The position numbers and the translations under genes are program-made. A stretch of DNA of 64,000 nt from Pelomyxa schiedti (taxonomy: Eukaryota; Evosea; Pelobiontida; Pelomyxidae): assembly GCA_020536535.1 (NCBI GenBank), contig JAHLWZ010000847.1, positions 1 through 64,000 on the forward strand, written 5' to 3'. The notes under the pieces were generated by a model. The model saw only the letters and a program-made list of their open reading frames with translations. It had not been told where the DNA came from and made no database searches. Shown here one piece after another: positions 8,661 to 19,054 of this stretch (position 1 is the first letter of the stretch; each line of letters begins with the position of its first letter).

Positions 8661-10857
8661 TCACAGTCTATTGGTGTAATCCGGTTGCTCCGCTGCTTTG
8701 TACTCCTCCACAAGTTGACACACAACTTCTCTATTGTGAAGGTTAGTGGGTTAAAAGTGGGAGAGGAAAGGTCACCTTGAGTTTTCAAAGTCCTCTAAAC
8801 TGTTTTCAAAGAGGGGTTCTTTCTTGAATGTTCCCAAGAAGGCTTCCCTTTGCCATAACCTATCGAACTGTCTCAAGCAACGCGTGAAGAGCCAAGATAT
8901 AGAGGTGTGATTGGCCATCATAAGTCCGCTGACTCTGTGGGGTGACTTCACGTAAGGCGATTTCCTTGAAAGGGCAACCTGGGAAAAAATGTGTTATGTA
9001 CTGGTTTTGGATTATTTAAGGTACAAACCTGTATGCTTGCTGGACCCCAAGGGATGAAGTTAGCAAGTTTTCTCTCCCGTATTCTTTGCAAGCTGTAGTG
9101 CACCTTTTAGTCCTAAATTTAGGTACATAAAATGTATTTGGATGGTTTACTTGGGTGGGATCGACATCACCTTGGATGATGTTCAAAAGTGAAATGTAAC
9201 ATCCATTTTTGTGTGTTGGACAAGACACGGTGAAGTTTTTTGGTTGAAGTAGCCTTCTCATGACAGATAGAACAGTGGTTTTCCTCACTGCAGAAGCCTT
9301 ATTTATGGTTGGCGTTACTTGAGGGTGGGAAGAAGCAAACTTTGGCTTCAAGTGACCATGGGGTGTAACTTGTCATTAAAAAGTGGCACCTTAAACCGTT
9401 GGGGGAAATAAGGATGGTGAGTGCTGTTAATACCGTGGAGTAGGTATCAGTGAGGCAAATAGCCCAACCATATCGTTGTTCATATATCCTGGGTATCTGA
9501 GAGTTGTTGTTGAAGCCGCCATTACAGTGGAAACCTGCCATGAAATTTAGACCAACAAAAAGCGGGGTGAGGGCTTACAAGAGCGTTGATGTTTTCAAAT
9601 GATCCACGGCTGGAGCAAAAAGTTTGCTCTGTAGCAAGTCTTGACAATGCAATGTTGTCTAGAACAACCTACATTCTAATTAGATGGTAAACGATGAACT
9701 TTGTCATGTGCATACCACACAATCTGCATTTAGGCAAAGTCTCTTCAGAGTAAGAATGGCATTGTATGGCTGTACAACAATATCACTCACACCAACAACT
9801 TGTTGAGATGATTCATCCTCCTAATAGGTGCAAGTGTTCAAAAGAATGAGCACAAGGGTCTGAAGGATTGTGGTGGTGTTTTGTGTCACAAGCAACTCAT
9901 TTTCAAGATCGTTTGGTTTTTTTTGTTTTTTTTGTTGGATGTTAAATGTAGGAAATATTGAGACCTGGTTTGGAAAAACGGAGTAAGTTTGTATCACTTT
10001 CTTTGGGTATTGATCGTTCAACTCTTCAAGTAAGTATGAACCAATGCCAGATCCTGTACCACCACTTATACTGTGGCACAGTACAAATCCCTATTTAATA
10101 AATAGTTAAACACAAGGAGGTAAGAAAGTCCAACGCACTTCTAAACTTTCACTGTTGTCAGCCTCTCGGTCAATCACATCAAACCTAGAAATCCATAATA
10201 AGTCTGAAACAGTAGTTTCTAGGAGAGAAAAGCCAAAAAAAAAAAAAAAAAGACAGAAAAAGTGTTAAAGGTGAGAGGGGGTTTTGGAGTGTACAATTCA
10301 TCATGGAACTTTTTGCCCTGGCTGTAGCCCCTTGCCCAGTTGTTGCCAGCGCCGCTCACGTCCGGTACTTTAATGTTCTCGTGGTTGTACAGCCTCCCAA
10401 AGGGGCCGTTCCTTATCGAGTTGATCACGCCCGGCTCCAAGTCGATCAAAATGGCCCGCGGGATGTAGTGCTCGTCGTCCGACTGGTAGAAAAACACGTC
10501 CTTCCTGTCCGCGCCCCCTCCCATCATTCCCATTCCCATTCCCATTCCCATTCCCATCCCCATCCCACCACTTCCTCCGCCGCCGCCGCCGCCGCTGCTG
10601 CTGCTCGCGCTCGTGGTGGTTGTGGTGCTGCTACTGGTACAACAGGAGCCCGGGGGGGCACGGGGGTCGGGCTGTGGATCGGCGGATGAGGACGAGGGCG
10701 AGGACGAGGCGGGGGCGGTAGAGGAGGAGGAGTCGGGCAGGGTGAGGAGCTCCCCGGTGGGGCTGATGCCGTGCTCGAGGCACAGCTGCTTCCAGAACTC
10801 GAGGCCGATCTGGTTCCCGCACTGCCCCGCTTGTATGGTTATCACCTCCCGCGGCAT
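8661..10857 (-). CDS. gamma-tubulin with low-complexity insert
   Basis: Eleven exons on the minus strand (10857-10295, 10184-10139, 10090-9965, 9820-9716, 9668-9579, 9534-9434, 9389-9341, 9297-9151, 9103-9029, 8978-8776, 8730-8661) join in frame into 524 residues. Gamma-tubulin nucleates microtubules at the centrosome or its equivalent. The start [18 protein letters not shown], the tubulin signature (S)GGTGSG and the gamma-type segment [17 protein letters not shown] identify it. Oddity: after [13 protein letters not shown] (residues 30-42) there is an insert of about 70 residues of Ser, Pro and Gly ending in a (GM)n run, before [19 protein letters not shown]. Known gamma-tubulins are about 450 residues with a short loop here. 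The insert is GC-rich and has no stops or splice borders, so it is probably translated. Confidence 0.93.
10526..10565 (-). repeat. GGAATG/GGGATG tandem hexamers inside gamma-tubulin
   Basis: On the plus strand CCCATT or CCCATC is repeated head to tail about six or seven times. On the coding strand this gives the (Gly-Met)n run of the gamma-tubulin insert. Array length is likely to vary between isolates by replication slippage. Confidence 0.8.
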
Positions 10858-13795
10858 TTCGCCTTTAGATTTATTTTTCCATCGTCGCCCACAAGACAGT
10901 ACAATTTGTTTCTACTGTGGGAGGGCAACCTTGCCATGTGGTGCTCGCAGAGGGGTGGGTCCTGTGATCATACGGCGCCAGTGCCAAGCCCACTTCCATG
11001 GTAAGAAAAAAAAGAACAAGCTTTAGAATTTGAATCGAAGCGTTGATTCAAGTTCAGCAGAGGGTGACACCGCACAGGCTCTTCTCGTCACCATCACATG
11101 AAAATGTTCGAATTGTATCTTGAAAAAAAAATTTTATTATGACAACCACTGGGGCACTGTGAGCAGGAGAGTGCATTCATTGATAGCGTGTGTTGATGAT
11201 GTTGTTGTTGTTCCTTGAGGTGTGAGTGACTCCATTGGACTTCATTGCCTGGCTCTGTTCTCTGTTTGTCAAAAGCATGTTCCTTGAGGTGTGGTAAGCG
11301 GTGCAAACAGTGAAACCCACCAGAGGGAGGATTACCTTCGCACATGAAGTCTATTCTTCTTCAATCATCTTCTTTGCTACCTACTTACATTCCGCAAAAT
11401 TGTCTCACTAAAAAATGTTAATGGGTGGTTTTTCTTGCGGAAGTGAAAGACCTTTTTTAGCCTTTGTATATTCCAAGGTTCCACCGGCACACGTGGAGAC
11501 CCCCCTTCATGACAATGACAATGACATCACAGCCGCTATGGGATATGGTTACTTAACCCAAAATAGATAGAAAATTTCAACCTCTTATTAGTCTACTACA
11601 TGCACCGCACCCACAGAGAACTCAATTATGTGAAGAATGGGGATAAAACATGTAATAAACGCGTAGATATCGGATGAAAATCAGCTACTTGGTAATAAAA
11701 GGGTGTGCTATTATTTTGTTTAGTAGTGAGATTGAGGGGATTTGATACTGCTTTGTTTCGAGTGATGATGGCTCGACTCCACTCCACAGTGACTGTGAGA
11801 GAAACCCAAGAGAGACCCCTTTGAGTTCTAGCACTGGGGATATCTGATGGATGGGTGCATCCGCAGGCGAAAAGGGGGAGAGCCCAACACATCCGTGCCG
11901 CCGCTGCAGATCGAGCACACGACACGAAAGGTGGATGTGATGAGCCCAAGGGGGAGCCCGCAGCATGCACCGCCATCAGCCCACGCTATGGGGGTCCTCA
12001 AGGACGAGAAGGGGGAAATGAAATCTATTTCGATGATGAGAACAAACTTGGGAATGAAATGCCCCAATAGTATTCGAGCTCCGCGAGAGGTCAGGAATTT
12101 GTATCTCACGGAACAGTTAGTAAACACTGTATGAAGGGATTGGATATACTGCCGAAGCGCAATCGATTCCACAGTGTGAGTGTGAGAGAGAAACCCAAGA
12201 GAGACCCCTTTGAGTTCTAGCACTGGGGATATCTGATGGATGGGTGCATCCTGCAGGCGAAAAGGGGGAGAGCCCAACACATCAGTGCCGCCGCTGCAGA
12301 TCGAGCACACGACACGAAAGGTGGATGTGATGAGCCCAAGGGGAGCCCGCAGCATGCACCGCCATCAGCCCACGCTATGGGGGTCCTCAAGGGAAAAAGC
12401 ACCTATTGGGAAAAAATGAATATGTTTAAAACGGGAATGAAATGCCCCAATAGTATTCGAGCTTCGCGAAAGGTCGGAAATTTGTATCTCATGGAACAGT
12501 TAGTAAAACTGTATGAAGGAATTTGGATATACTGCCGCCAATATAGAGATATATATTGTGGCAAGTCCTCATTCCGAGACGAGTGCCCAAGATCTGCGTA
12601 AATTATCGTAGGTAGTCCCATATAGCCCGTTGCTGCATTGCGGGGAAGAGAGTGTACGCGGCGGACAGCCCAGTCCTCGCCACCACCCTCAAAGACGACC
12701 ACTGCCCTTGCTCCCCAAAGCAAAGTGACTGAGTAGTCTCCAAGTCAGTGCCAGTGCCAGTACCACTGCGGGAGTGAGTGCATGCATTGCATTGCCGGGG
12801 AGTTTGGGTTTTTTGGCGGTGGACAGAACTGTCCCACCGCCCTCCCCCGAGTCTCTGCTTCCTTCCGCGAGGTGTTCACGTGCGACATTGTAACTTCGAA
12901 GGACCTGGAAAATAGTTACGCAGCACGAAGGTTGGTGTGATTTCGACGAGGAGTTTGTGTTTGCGTTACGGGTTGGGTTTGCATTGGGTTTGTGTTGCGT
13001 ACCGGGTTGTTTGCGACGCATGTCAGCCGGGGCGATTAATTTGTAAAAAAATGAAAGAAGTGGATCTGCCCTTTAAAAGCATTATTACAATTATAATTTT
13101 GGAAAGCAATTGCGCAATTGTTAAGACTTTGAGATCTCAATGAAGTGTTTCCTATTTATCTATTTTAGCGTAAGATGTCACATTGAAAAAAAAACGGCAT
13201 GTTGTCTTCCACGGGATTGGTTGGGGTGTTGTGTTGTTTGCCACAATCCGTTTTTATACAATCATACTGTCGGTGTCTGCGATGTATTGCGTTGTGTGCA
13301 ACTTGCAACACTGACTGAAGATCCGATCTTGTGGTCGTGGCCGGCGTATGTGCGGATAATCCAAAATTCTCGCCGAACGGAACGGAACAGGACGTGCGAC
13401 CAACAAACTTGTGCTTTTCTCGTGTGTCATCGAATCGTGTTGTGTGCACTACAAGAGGTGGAGGAGGATAATATTATCACGGTGGCTATTGGGTGGGACT
13501 GGGCAATCATTACGTAACGACTGTGCGGTTTGTTCCGTTGCACTCCTCAAAGAGGGACCAACAATCTGGTCTTCGTCGAAATCAAGTTCTCTTGATGCTG
13601 GGGTGTTTAGTTGATGTGTACCCATCGCTGGTATCCTGGGGTGCCCCCAATTTTTGGCTTCGAAGGGGCATTTCCAGGGGTACATCATAAGTATGACGGT
13701 GATCACAAGCTGTTCCGCGACTGCTCACACACTTTTCCAGCAACTGTCGGTCTTCAAGAAACGACCACGAAATCGTTCCATTCTTCGAATTATTG
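10858..13795. other. 2.9-kb gene-poor region
   Basis: No recognisable gene is seen. A minus frame at 11094-11345 has several Cys and His residues (a CHxxxH-like look) but no known domain and no splice support. The stretch holds a 389-bp tandem duplication (separate entry) and Pro/Ser-coding frames that change between strands. The last 200 bp before 13796 should contain the promoter of the Cache-like gene. Undetected noncoding RNA genes are possible. Confidence 0.4.
11790..12540. repeat. two-copy tandem duplication, period about 389 bp
   Basis: Copy 1 (about 11790-12155) and copy 2 (about 12178-12540) align from GAAACCCAAGAGAGACCCCT to GGATATACTGCCG. They are near-identical at their left and right parts. 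A central block (about 12000-12055 versus 12389-12430) is unrelated between copies, so sequence was inserted or replaced after duplication. Small indels break every long reading frame in one copy or the other, arguing against protein coding. Confidence 0.8.
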
Positions 13796-15644
13796 ATGGC
13801 GTTCAAAAGTGCAGCGCTTGTGGCTCTTTTTGTTGGCTGCCTTGTCATAGGGAAGACTGAGGGGTATTGGTGTGCTGAAAACTCGTGGGCAGTTTCCGCC
13901 GTGACAGCGTTGGCTGCCACTAAGACAACCGTTTTCTCTGGGCTCACTTACGAGTCGGAATTCGACGACGCTTTCGAACTGCTGTGGAAGCACCTGAAGG
14001 CTTTCTCCAATGGTATTAAAACTTTGTTTGCTTGTTGTTTGTTTTCCCTTCGGACAACAAAAGGATAAAGGCTCCTTGGCAGTTGCACTCACGCCTTTTT
14101 TTTTTTTTTTTTTTTGTCTAGGGTATTCTGGAGTGATATATGTTGGGCAGGAGACGGGAGAATGGTACGGCATTGCTGATTGTTACACTCAATCAACCCT
14201 CCTTGGGTTTCAAGGCTAGTATGGCCCTATTTCGTATCATCTTCTCAATTTCCTCACCTCTTTTCAAGTGGATGCGACTTGATTTCCGATTCGTACAGCT
14301 ATGTTGCCTTTGCTGTGAACGAGGCTGTCTTTGGCGACTCTCATGTCCACTTCTTCGAAACGGATGATGGATCCTACCTGTGGGAAGAGGGTGAATCGAC
14401 CACAGACTATGACCCAACCTCTCGCCCATGGTTTGGACCCAATGTCTCCCTTCTTTGCAGGGTTTTACACCACAAAGGTGGATTACTGGCTGGACTGACT
14501 CGTACGACGATGCTTTATCCAACCAGACATGCAAAACTTATGCTCTTGACATTCCCGGTGGCAAAGTACATCTAATAATAGGCAAATGAAATCTAAGTTC
14601 TGCCACAGGTTGCAGCTGATGCTGTCTCAATAGAGCAATGCCCTGTTGACAATGATTTCGCAGACTGTGACTATAAAATGTTGTGCTCAAAATTAATTTT
14701 CTTTTTTAATGGAATAACAGGGATGAGGATCAACCTGATGAATGTGATCCCTTGTGGTGTTTCGCAGGTAATGATGCGCCAGCAGCGTACTATACTGCTG
14801 TAAATTTGGGTGTACCCTCAGTGGATGAAATTTCTACCGAGGAGGAACTTCACACTCTTGTTTCACTACTGCGTTCTGCACTTGTTATTAACGCTGGTGG
14901 CCCAGTGTCTTCCATGTAATAACTCCCTGAGTGCTACTTTTTATTGATACTATTACCCAGTTACACAGCATTCACTACAAATCAAGATTATGTTGCTGTT
15001 TGCACCTGCGAATCTTGGATCTTTGGGGATACTGATAAATGTGACGACACAAATTGGATACTCAAACTCAGAGTTTTTATCCTGCCACTATTTCTACCCC
15101 CTCTTAGTTTCTTCTCCAGAGTGAAAACCTATTGGATGATGAGAAGGTTCACTTATTCCCAGTGGATGATTCCGGCGATTTTGACCTTACAGATGAGATG
15201 GAAGTGAGGAACCCTTTTTTTTCACCCCTTCAAACTCGGCTTAACCTCTTGCATTTTTCTTCCTGGCTCTTTTTTGGTAGAGCTATGCCTACACCTATGA
15301 TCCGACTATTCGGCCTTGGTACTTGCAGGCCACTGCCCGTCATGGTAACTGTTATTTTCGAATGTGTACCTACACACTCACTGTACTTCAGAGGAGGGAT
15401 GGGCACCAATTTACACCTACGCAAGCTATGATGTCCAAGGACTCACCTTTACTGGCAACTATGATTCCTCAGGTTTGGGGATGAATTCACACTACACCTC
15501 CCACAAAAACAACCTGAATTCCTAACCAAACCCACACCAGATGTTGTCATAGCAGTTGATTCGTTCTCCATCTGTTCCGGTGTCAGTCTCTCAGTCACTG
15601 GCCTCCTTCTTCTCGCCGCAGTTCTCTGCGTTCTTTTCCTTTAA
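13796..15644 (+). CDS. membrane protein with two Cache-like modules
   Basis: Eleven exons (13796-14012, 14122-14218, 14269-14430, 14478-14565, 14609-14679, 14721-14915, 14961-15072, 15120-15203, 15281-15344, 15392-15472, 15541-15644) give 424 residues in frame. The N-terminus is a signal peptide (ALVALFVGCLVIG..). Two copies of the Cache hallmark occur: YDPTSRPW and YDPTIRPWYLQAT. In the first copy, GVIYVGQETGEWYG earlier in the module fits Cache strands that frame a ligand pocket. The C-terminus is a single hydrophobic helix (VTGLLLLAAVLCVLFL) directly before the stop. It is therefore an extracellular sensor-like domain with no cytoplasmic output domain, which would need a partner to signal or might be GPI-anchored. 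The intron after PTSRPW could instead end at an earlier AG, but only the 47-nt version keeps frame. Confidence 0.7.
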
Positions 15645-15754
15645 CTGATCCAACACACAGTACCATACCCATTTTTCTTCCTTTCGTCTTTCATTTCGCT
15701 GTAAAGTTGAACGAAACGGGAAAAACCAAACAAAAAAAAAAAAAAAACCGAAAG

Positions 15755-17226
15755 ATGCAGGGGTTGGGAAGGAGGCGCGCGCATGCGTTTTACGACGGAA
15801 GAATGAGGCGGGACTTCCAGCGGTACCCCAACGTAGAGGACTCGGCCCGCGGGGTCAAGTCGGTGCGCGAGCGGCTGCGCGACCTGCTGGCGCAGGCCAA
15901 CATCGCGCCCAACGGGGGCTGGGCGCTGGACATCGCCCTGCGGCCCGTCGGGGTGGCCCACGACCCGGTGGGGCAGGGGGCCGTGTCCGTCGACCCCTCG
16001 CTGCCCCTGCTGCGGACCCTGGCCCTGCTGGGGTGCTGCCCCGCGGGCGCCGCGAGGCGCAGCCCCGGCAGGGGCGTGGTGACCCCGGACGTCCTCGTGG
16101 TAGTCGCCGAGTACTTGCTGTGCTGCTGCGAGGACTTCGAGCCGTACCACGGGATTTCTCCCTTTCTGAAAAAGGTACTGGAGCCTGTGCCCATTACTTA
16201 TGAGTGTCATTCCTCTTAGTGTGTGGGTGTAATGGCTGACACGTAATTATATCTGGTATACAGCTGGGGGTTCCAGTCTGCCACTACTGCAAAGAAAGCA
16301 TGGAGGGACACTTGCTGTCACGAAACCGTGAGAGAGCCATCTACATTCTCCGCACACAGTGGCGGACCCTGAGCGACCCGCTGCCGCTCTCCTGGGAACA
16401 CATGATCCTCCTCGCCACCACACAGGACGACGAGGAGCACTGCTTCCAGGCCCTGCAGGACTCCGTGCACGTGGCATCCACCAAGCCCCCGAAGCAGTGG
16501 TGGAAGGCCGCGGCCGGCCACTTCGCCAACCTCCAGGGCACCCCGCACAACCACTGGGGCGACGAGCGCGACCACCGCACCCTCGTGACCTGGGCCCTGT
16601 ACCACGCCTCGGCCACCGGCAAGCTCGCGGCGCTCGCGGGGCTCATCAGGGGCCTGGCCACAATCGACGAGGTGGAGCCGCGCGTGTGGGCGACGGCCGC
16701 GGGGGGCCTGCTGGAGCTCAACTCGGCCGAGGCGTGGCGCTCGCTGCTGCGGGTGCGCCCCGGCCTGCTCACGGCCGGGCGGGCCCCGCTGCTCCTGTGC
16801 GCCGCGGCCGCCGCGCCCCCGGGGGTGCTGCGGGTCCTGCTGCAGGCGGCGCCGACGCCCCCGCGGCTGCTGCTCACGGACCTGAGCTACTTTGGGGCTG
16901 GGCCCAGCCGCAGGGGCGGGGCAATGCACGTGCTGTGCTGCGGCGGGCAGCAGAGACTGATCAAGAAGTGCAGGATCCTGGCGGAGGCGGGCCTCGACCC
17001 GCACGCACTGACGGACCGGGGCGAGAACCTGCTGCACTGCCTCTTGCAGAACCTCACGGCCAGGCACCCAGACCCCGCGGGTGTGCGGGAGTTCGCCGAG
17101 TGGCTCATTTCCACTCACGGCCTGGATATGCGGGCTCCAGACGCCTCGGGCCGGCCTGCTTGGAGGGTCGAACAGCCCGACTTTCCAGAGGAGCACCGTG
17201 CTTGGGTTCAGACTTTCCAGTCTTGA
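15755..17226 (+). CDS. GC-rich ankyrin-like protein, unknown function
   Basis: Two exons (15755-16174 and 16264-17226) join in phase 0, giving about 460 residues. The second exon begins LGVPVCHYCKESMEGH. The C-terminal half has Leu/Ala-rich helical pairs with ankyrin-like phrases such as LAEAGLDPHALTDRGENLLH and GLDMRAPDASGRPAW. Coding GC is far higher than in neighbours, driven by third positions, with runs of GCC, CTG and CGG. No signal peptide or membrane helix is seen. The longer minus-strand frame across the same region belongs only in its right part to ribosomal P0 and is otherwise a shadow. The GC excess may reflect biased gene conversion, high expression or recent acquisition. Confidence 0.65.
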
Positions 17227-17339
17227 CCATGTAATAATGTGTGTTTGAAAAAGACCAAAACAGGAATAGCAAAGAAAGCAAGTTGGATAGAAGCAACCGG
17301 AGTTTTGTTTTAAGTATCGAGGAAATTTATTTGGTTTGT

Positions 17340-18473
17340 TTAGGCAAAGAGGTCGAAAGCGCCACCAAGGTCCTGGGAGGACAGAGTGAGAACATATTAC
17401 AAATACCGGAGAAAACAGAGGGACGCGTACCACTTCTTCCTCGGCCGGTTTTTCGGGTTCCGCTGGCGTTTCGGGCTCAGGCTCCGGTTCATCGACTTTG
17501 GTGGGTTTGCCTTTCTTTGGCTCGACGGGTGTGCTTACGGCGACTGGTGCTGCTGTGGCGGCTGTCTTCATTCGCTCGGCGGCAGGGAAGTTGTATGCGG
17601 TCGAGAGTGTGAGGCTGATCAAGTTCTGGAAACCGGTGTTGAGTACGTGGGGTACGGCGGTGACGGTGGGATATCGTAGTGCCAAGCTGACTGCTGCCAT
17701 CGCCTGAATGCCTTTTCTGAGTTTATTGACAATGAATTCCGCGTCGTTCATCATGTCGATCATGTCGTGGTCGAAGACGAATCCTCCCTCGTAGACTGCC
17801 TTGATAAGAAGTCCGTATGAGAATGGTCGGATGTTGAGCTTGGCGAGAAGTGCGGCTTCACTGGGCCCGACTTTGTCTCCCTTCTTCAAAAGGGTGACAT
17901 CGCTGATGATTTCGACCTGTCCCTTGTTGATCTTGGATGCGATGTTCAGTGCTTGCAAGAAGCTGGTCTGGGTTGGCTCAAGTCCCGTATTACCAGCTGG
18001 AATAACGACCTCATTGGGGGCAAGGCTGCCGGCCTTGGCGGGGGCATCGACCTTGATCGACTGGAGCTTATCCCTGAGCTTTTTGGTGTTAGTTGGTCAC
18101 GACGTCGTTCAGTAAGTACTAAACCGTACCTGGACAAGATCGCCGTTGGTGAACACGAACCCAATCTCGCCCTTGATGTGAGACAGAAGGGGCTCAAGTT
18201 CGGGGGTCTTTTTGACGTGATCGCGAACGATCTTGCGAATGAGTGTGTTCTTTCCCATAAGAATAACTCCCTCGTTGCGGATGGACTGGCGGATCTTTTG
18301 CATCTGAGCGCTGCCCACATTTGCTGAGGTCACGAGCATAATGCGGGGGTACTTATCAAGGAGATCGCCGAGGATCTAAACAACAAGTTCCAAACGGTAC
18401 TCCTTGAGAAGGGAAAGCTTACCTCGATGTAGGCGGCCTTCTTCTTCTTCTTGTCTACAACCTTGACTGGCAT
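17340..18473 (-). CDS. 60S acidic ribosomal protein P0 (uL10)
   Basis: Four minus-strand exons (18473-18423, 18375-18130, 18078-17431, 17372-17340) give 325 residues. P0 anchors the P1/P2 stalk to 28S rRNA at the GTPase centre of the large ribosomal subunit. Identification rests on ILMGKNTLIRKIVRDH, PAGNTGLEPTQTSFLQAL and INKGQVEIISDVTLLKKGDKV, all typical P0 blocks in the right order. The Ala/Pro/Glu hinge is present. The tail, made by an 11-codon last exon, reads DLGGAFDLFA rather than the familiar (D)MGFGLFD, so the stalk tail that contacts elongation factors has diverged. The start MPVKVVDKKKKKAAYIE is followed by an intron of about 47 nt. Confidence 0.95.
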
Positions 18474-19054
18474 TGCTTATGTTTATAATGCTGACTGTGG
18501 ATAGCCGAGCGGTGTTGGATTACTAGTAGTAACGAAAATGACAACGCGCAGTGCGCTTGTACCCTAGAGGGGGAAAAAAAACAAATCAAAAACTGCGCAA
18601 GAAAAAAAAAATAGTCGGCGCGGGGCAGTTGGTCCAGAAACTACAGCGAAACCACGAGGCGACGGTGTGGGGTTTGTTTGCGATTGTGTTGGCGATGTGA
18701 CGTGGATTGCGTCGGGTCGTTTCCGAACCTTACGATGCGTAGCAGGCAGTAAAACTCAAAAAAGCACGAAAGGGAAAAAAAAAACCACCAGATCGGGTGT
18801 TTTCTGACCCCGGGCCTGAAAATCCAACTGCGTTTGGGCGTCAATTAGTTCAGCAATTGTCTCACAGATTAGCTTTTTGGAATGTATCAGCCCCAGCCCC
18901 TCAGAGAGCCGTCGTCCGCGAGGATGGTTAATAGAAACGCATTGCCCCCAGTCAAACCGGTTCCTCATTTTGCAGATAATTCGATTCTTTTCGAAACGTC
19001 ATCTTGTTCGGCTTATCCACAACTTCAAGTAAAGATCTTTTTAATCATCAATCG
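18474..19054. other. divergent promoter region, P0 / S33 peptidase
   Basis: No supported gene is seen. This 581-bp stretch separates the divergent starts of P0 and the S33 peptidase, so it should hold both promoters. A plus-strand frame from 18882 (MYQPQPLREP..) stays open for 70 codons but has no recognisable domain and is probably leader sequence. Confidence 0.4.

Noticed and set aside
11828-12402. Overlapping frames on both strands in the 389-bp duplication, apparently sharing a peptide
   Set aside because: The shared peptide only reflects the DNA duplication. Indels break the frame between copies and neither strand shows codon constraint.
13140-13790. Short frames with a repeated phrase (LATLTEDPILWSW / VALLKEGPTIWSS)
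   Set aside because: The similarity is weak, the frames are short and there is no splice or domain support. It may be a decayed duplicate, but it cannot be supported as a gene.
16318-17958. 546-codon minus-strand frame across the ankyrin-like gene and P0
   Set aside because: Only its first part is P0 exon 3. The remainder runs through the P0 intron and the antisense of the GC-rich gene, where stop codons are rare by composition.
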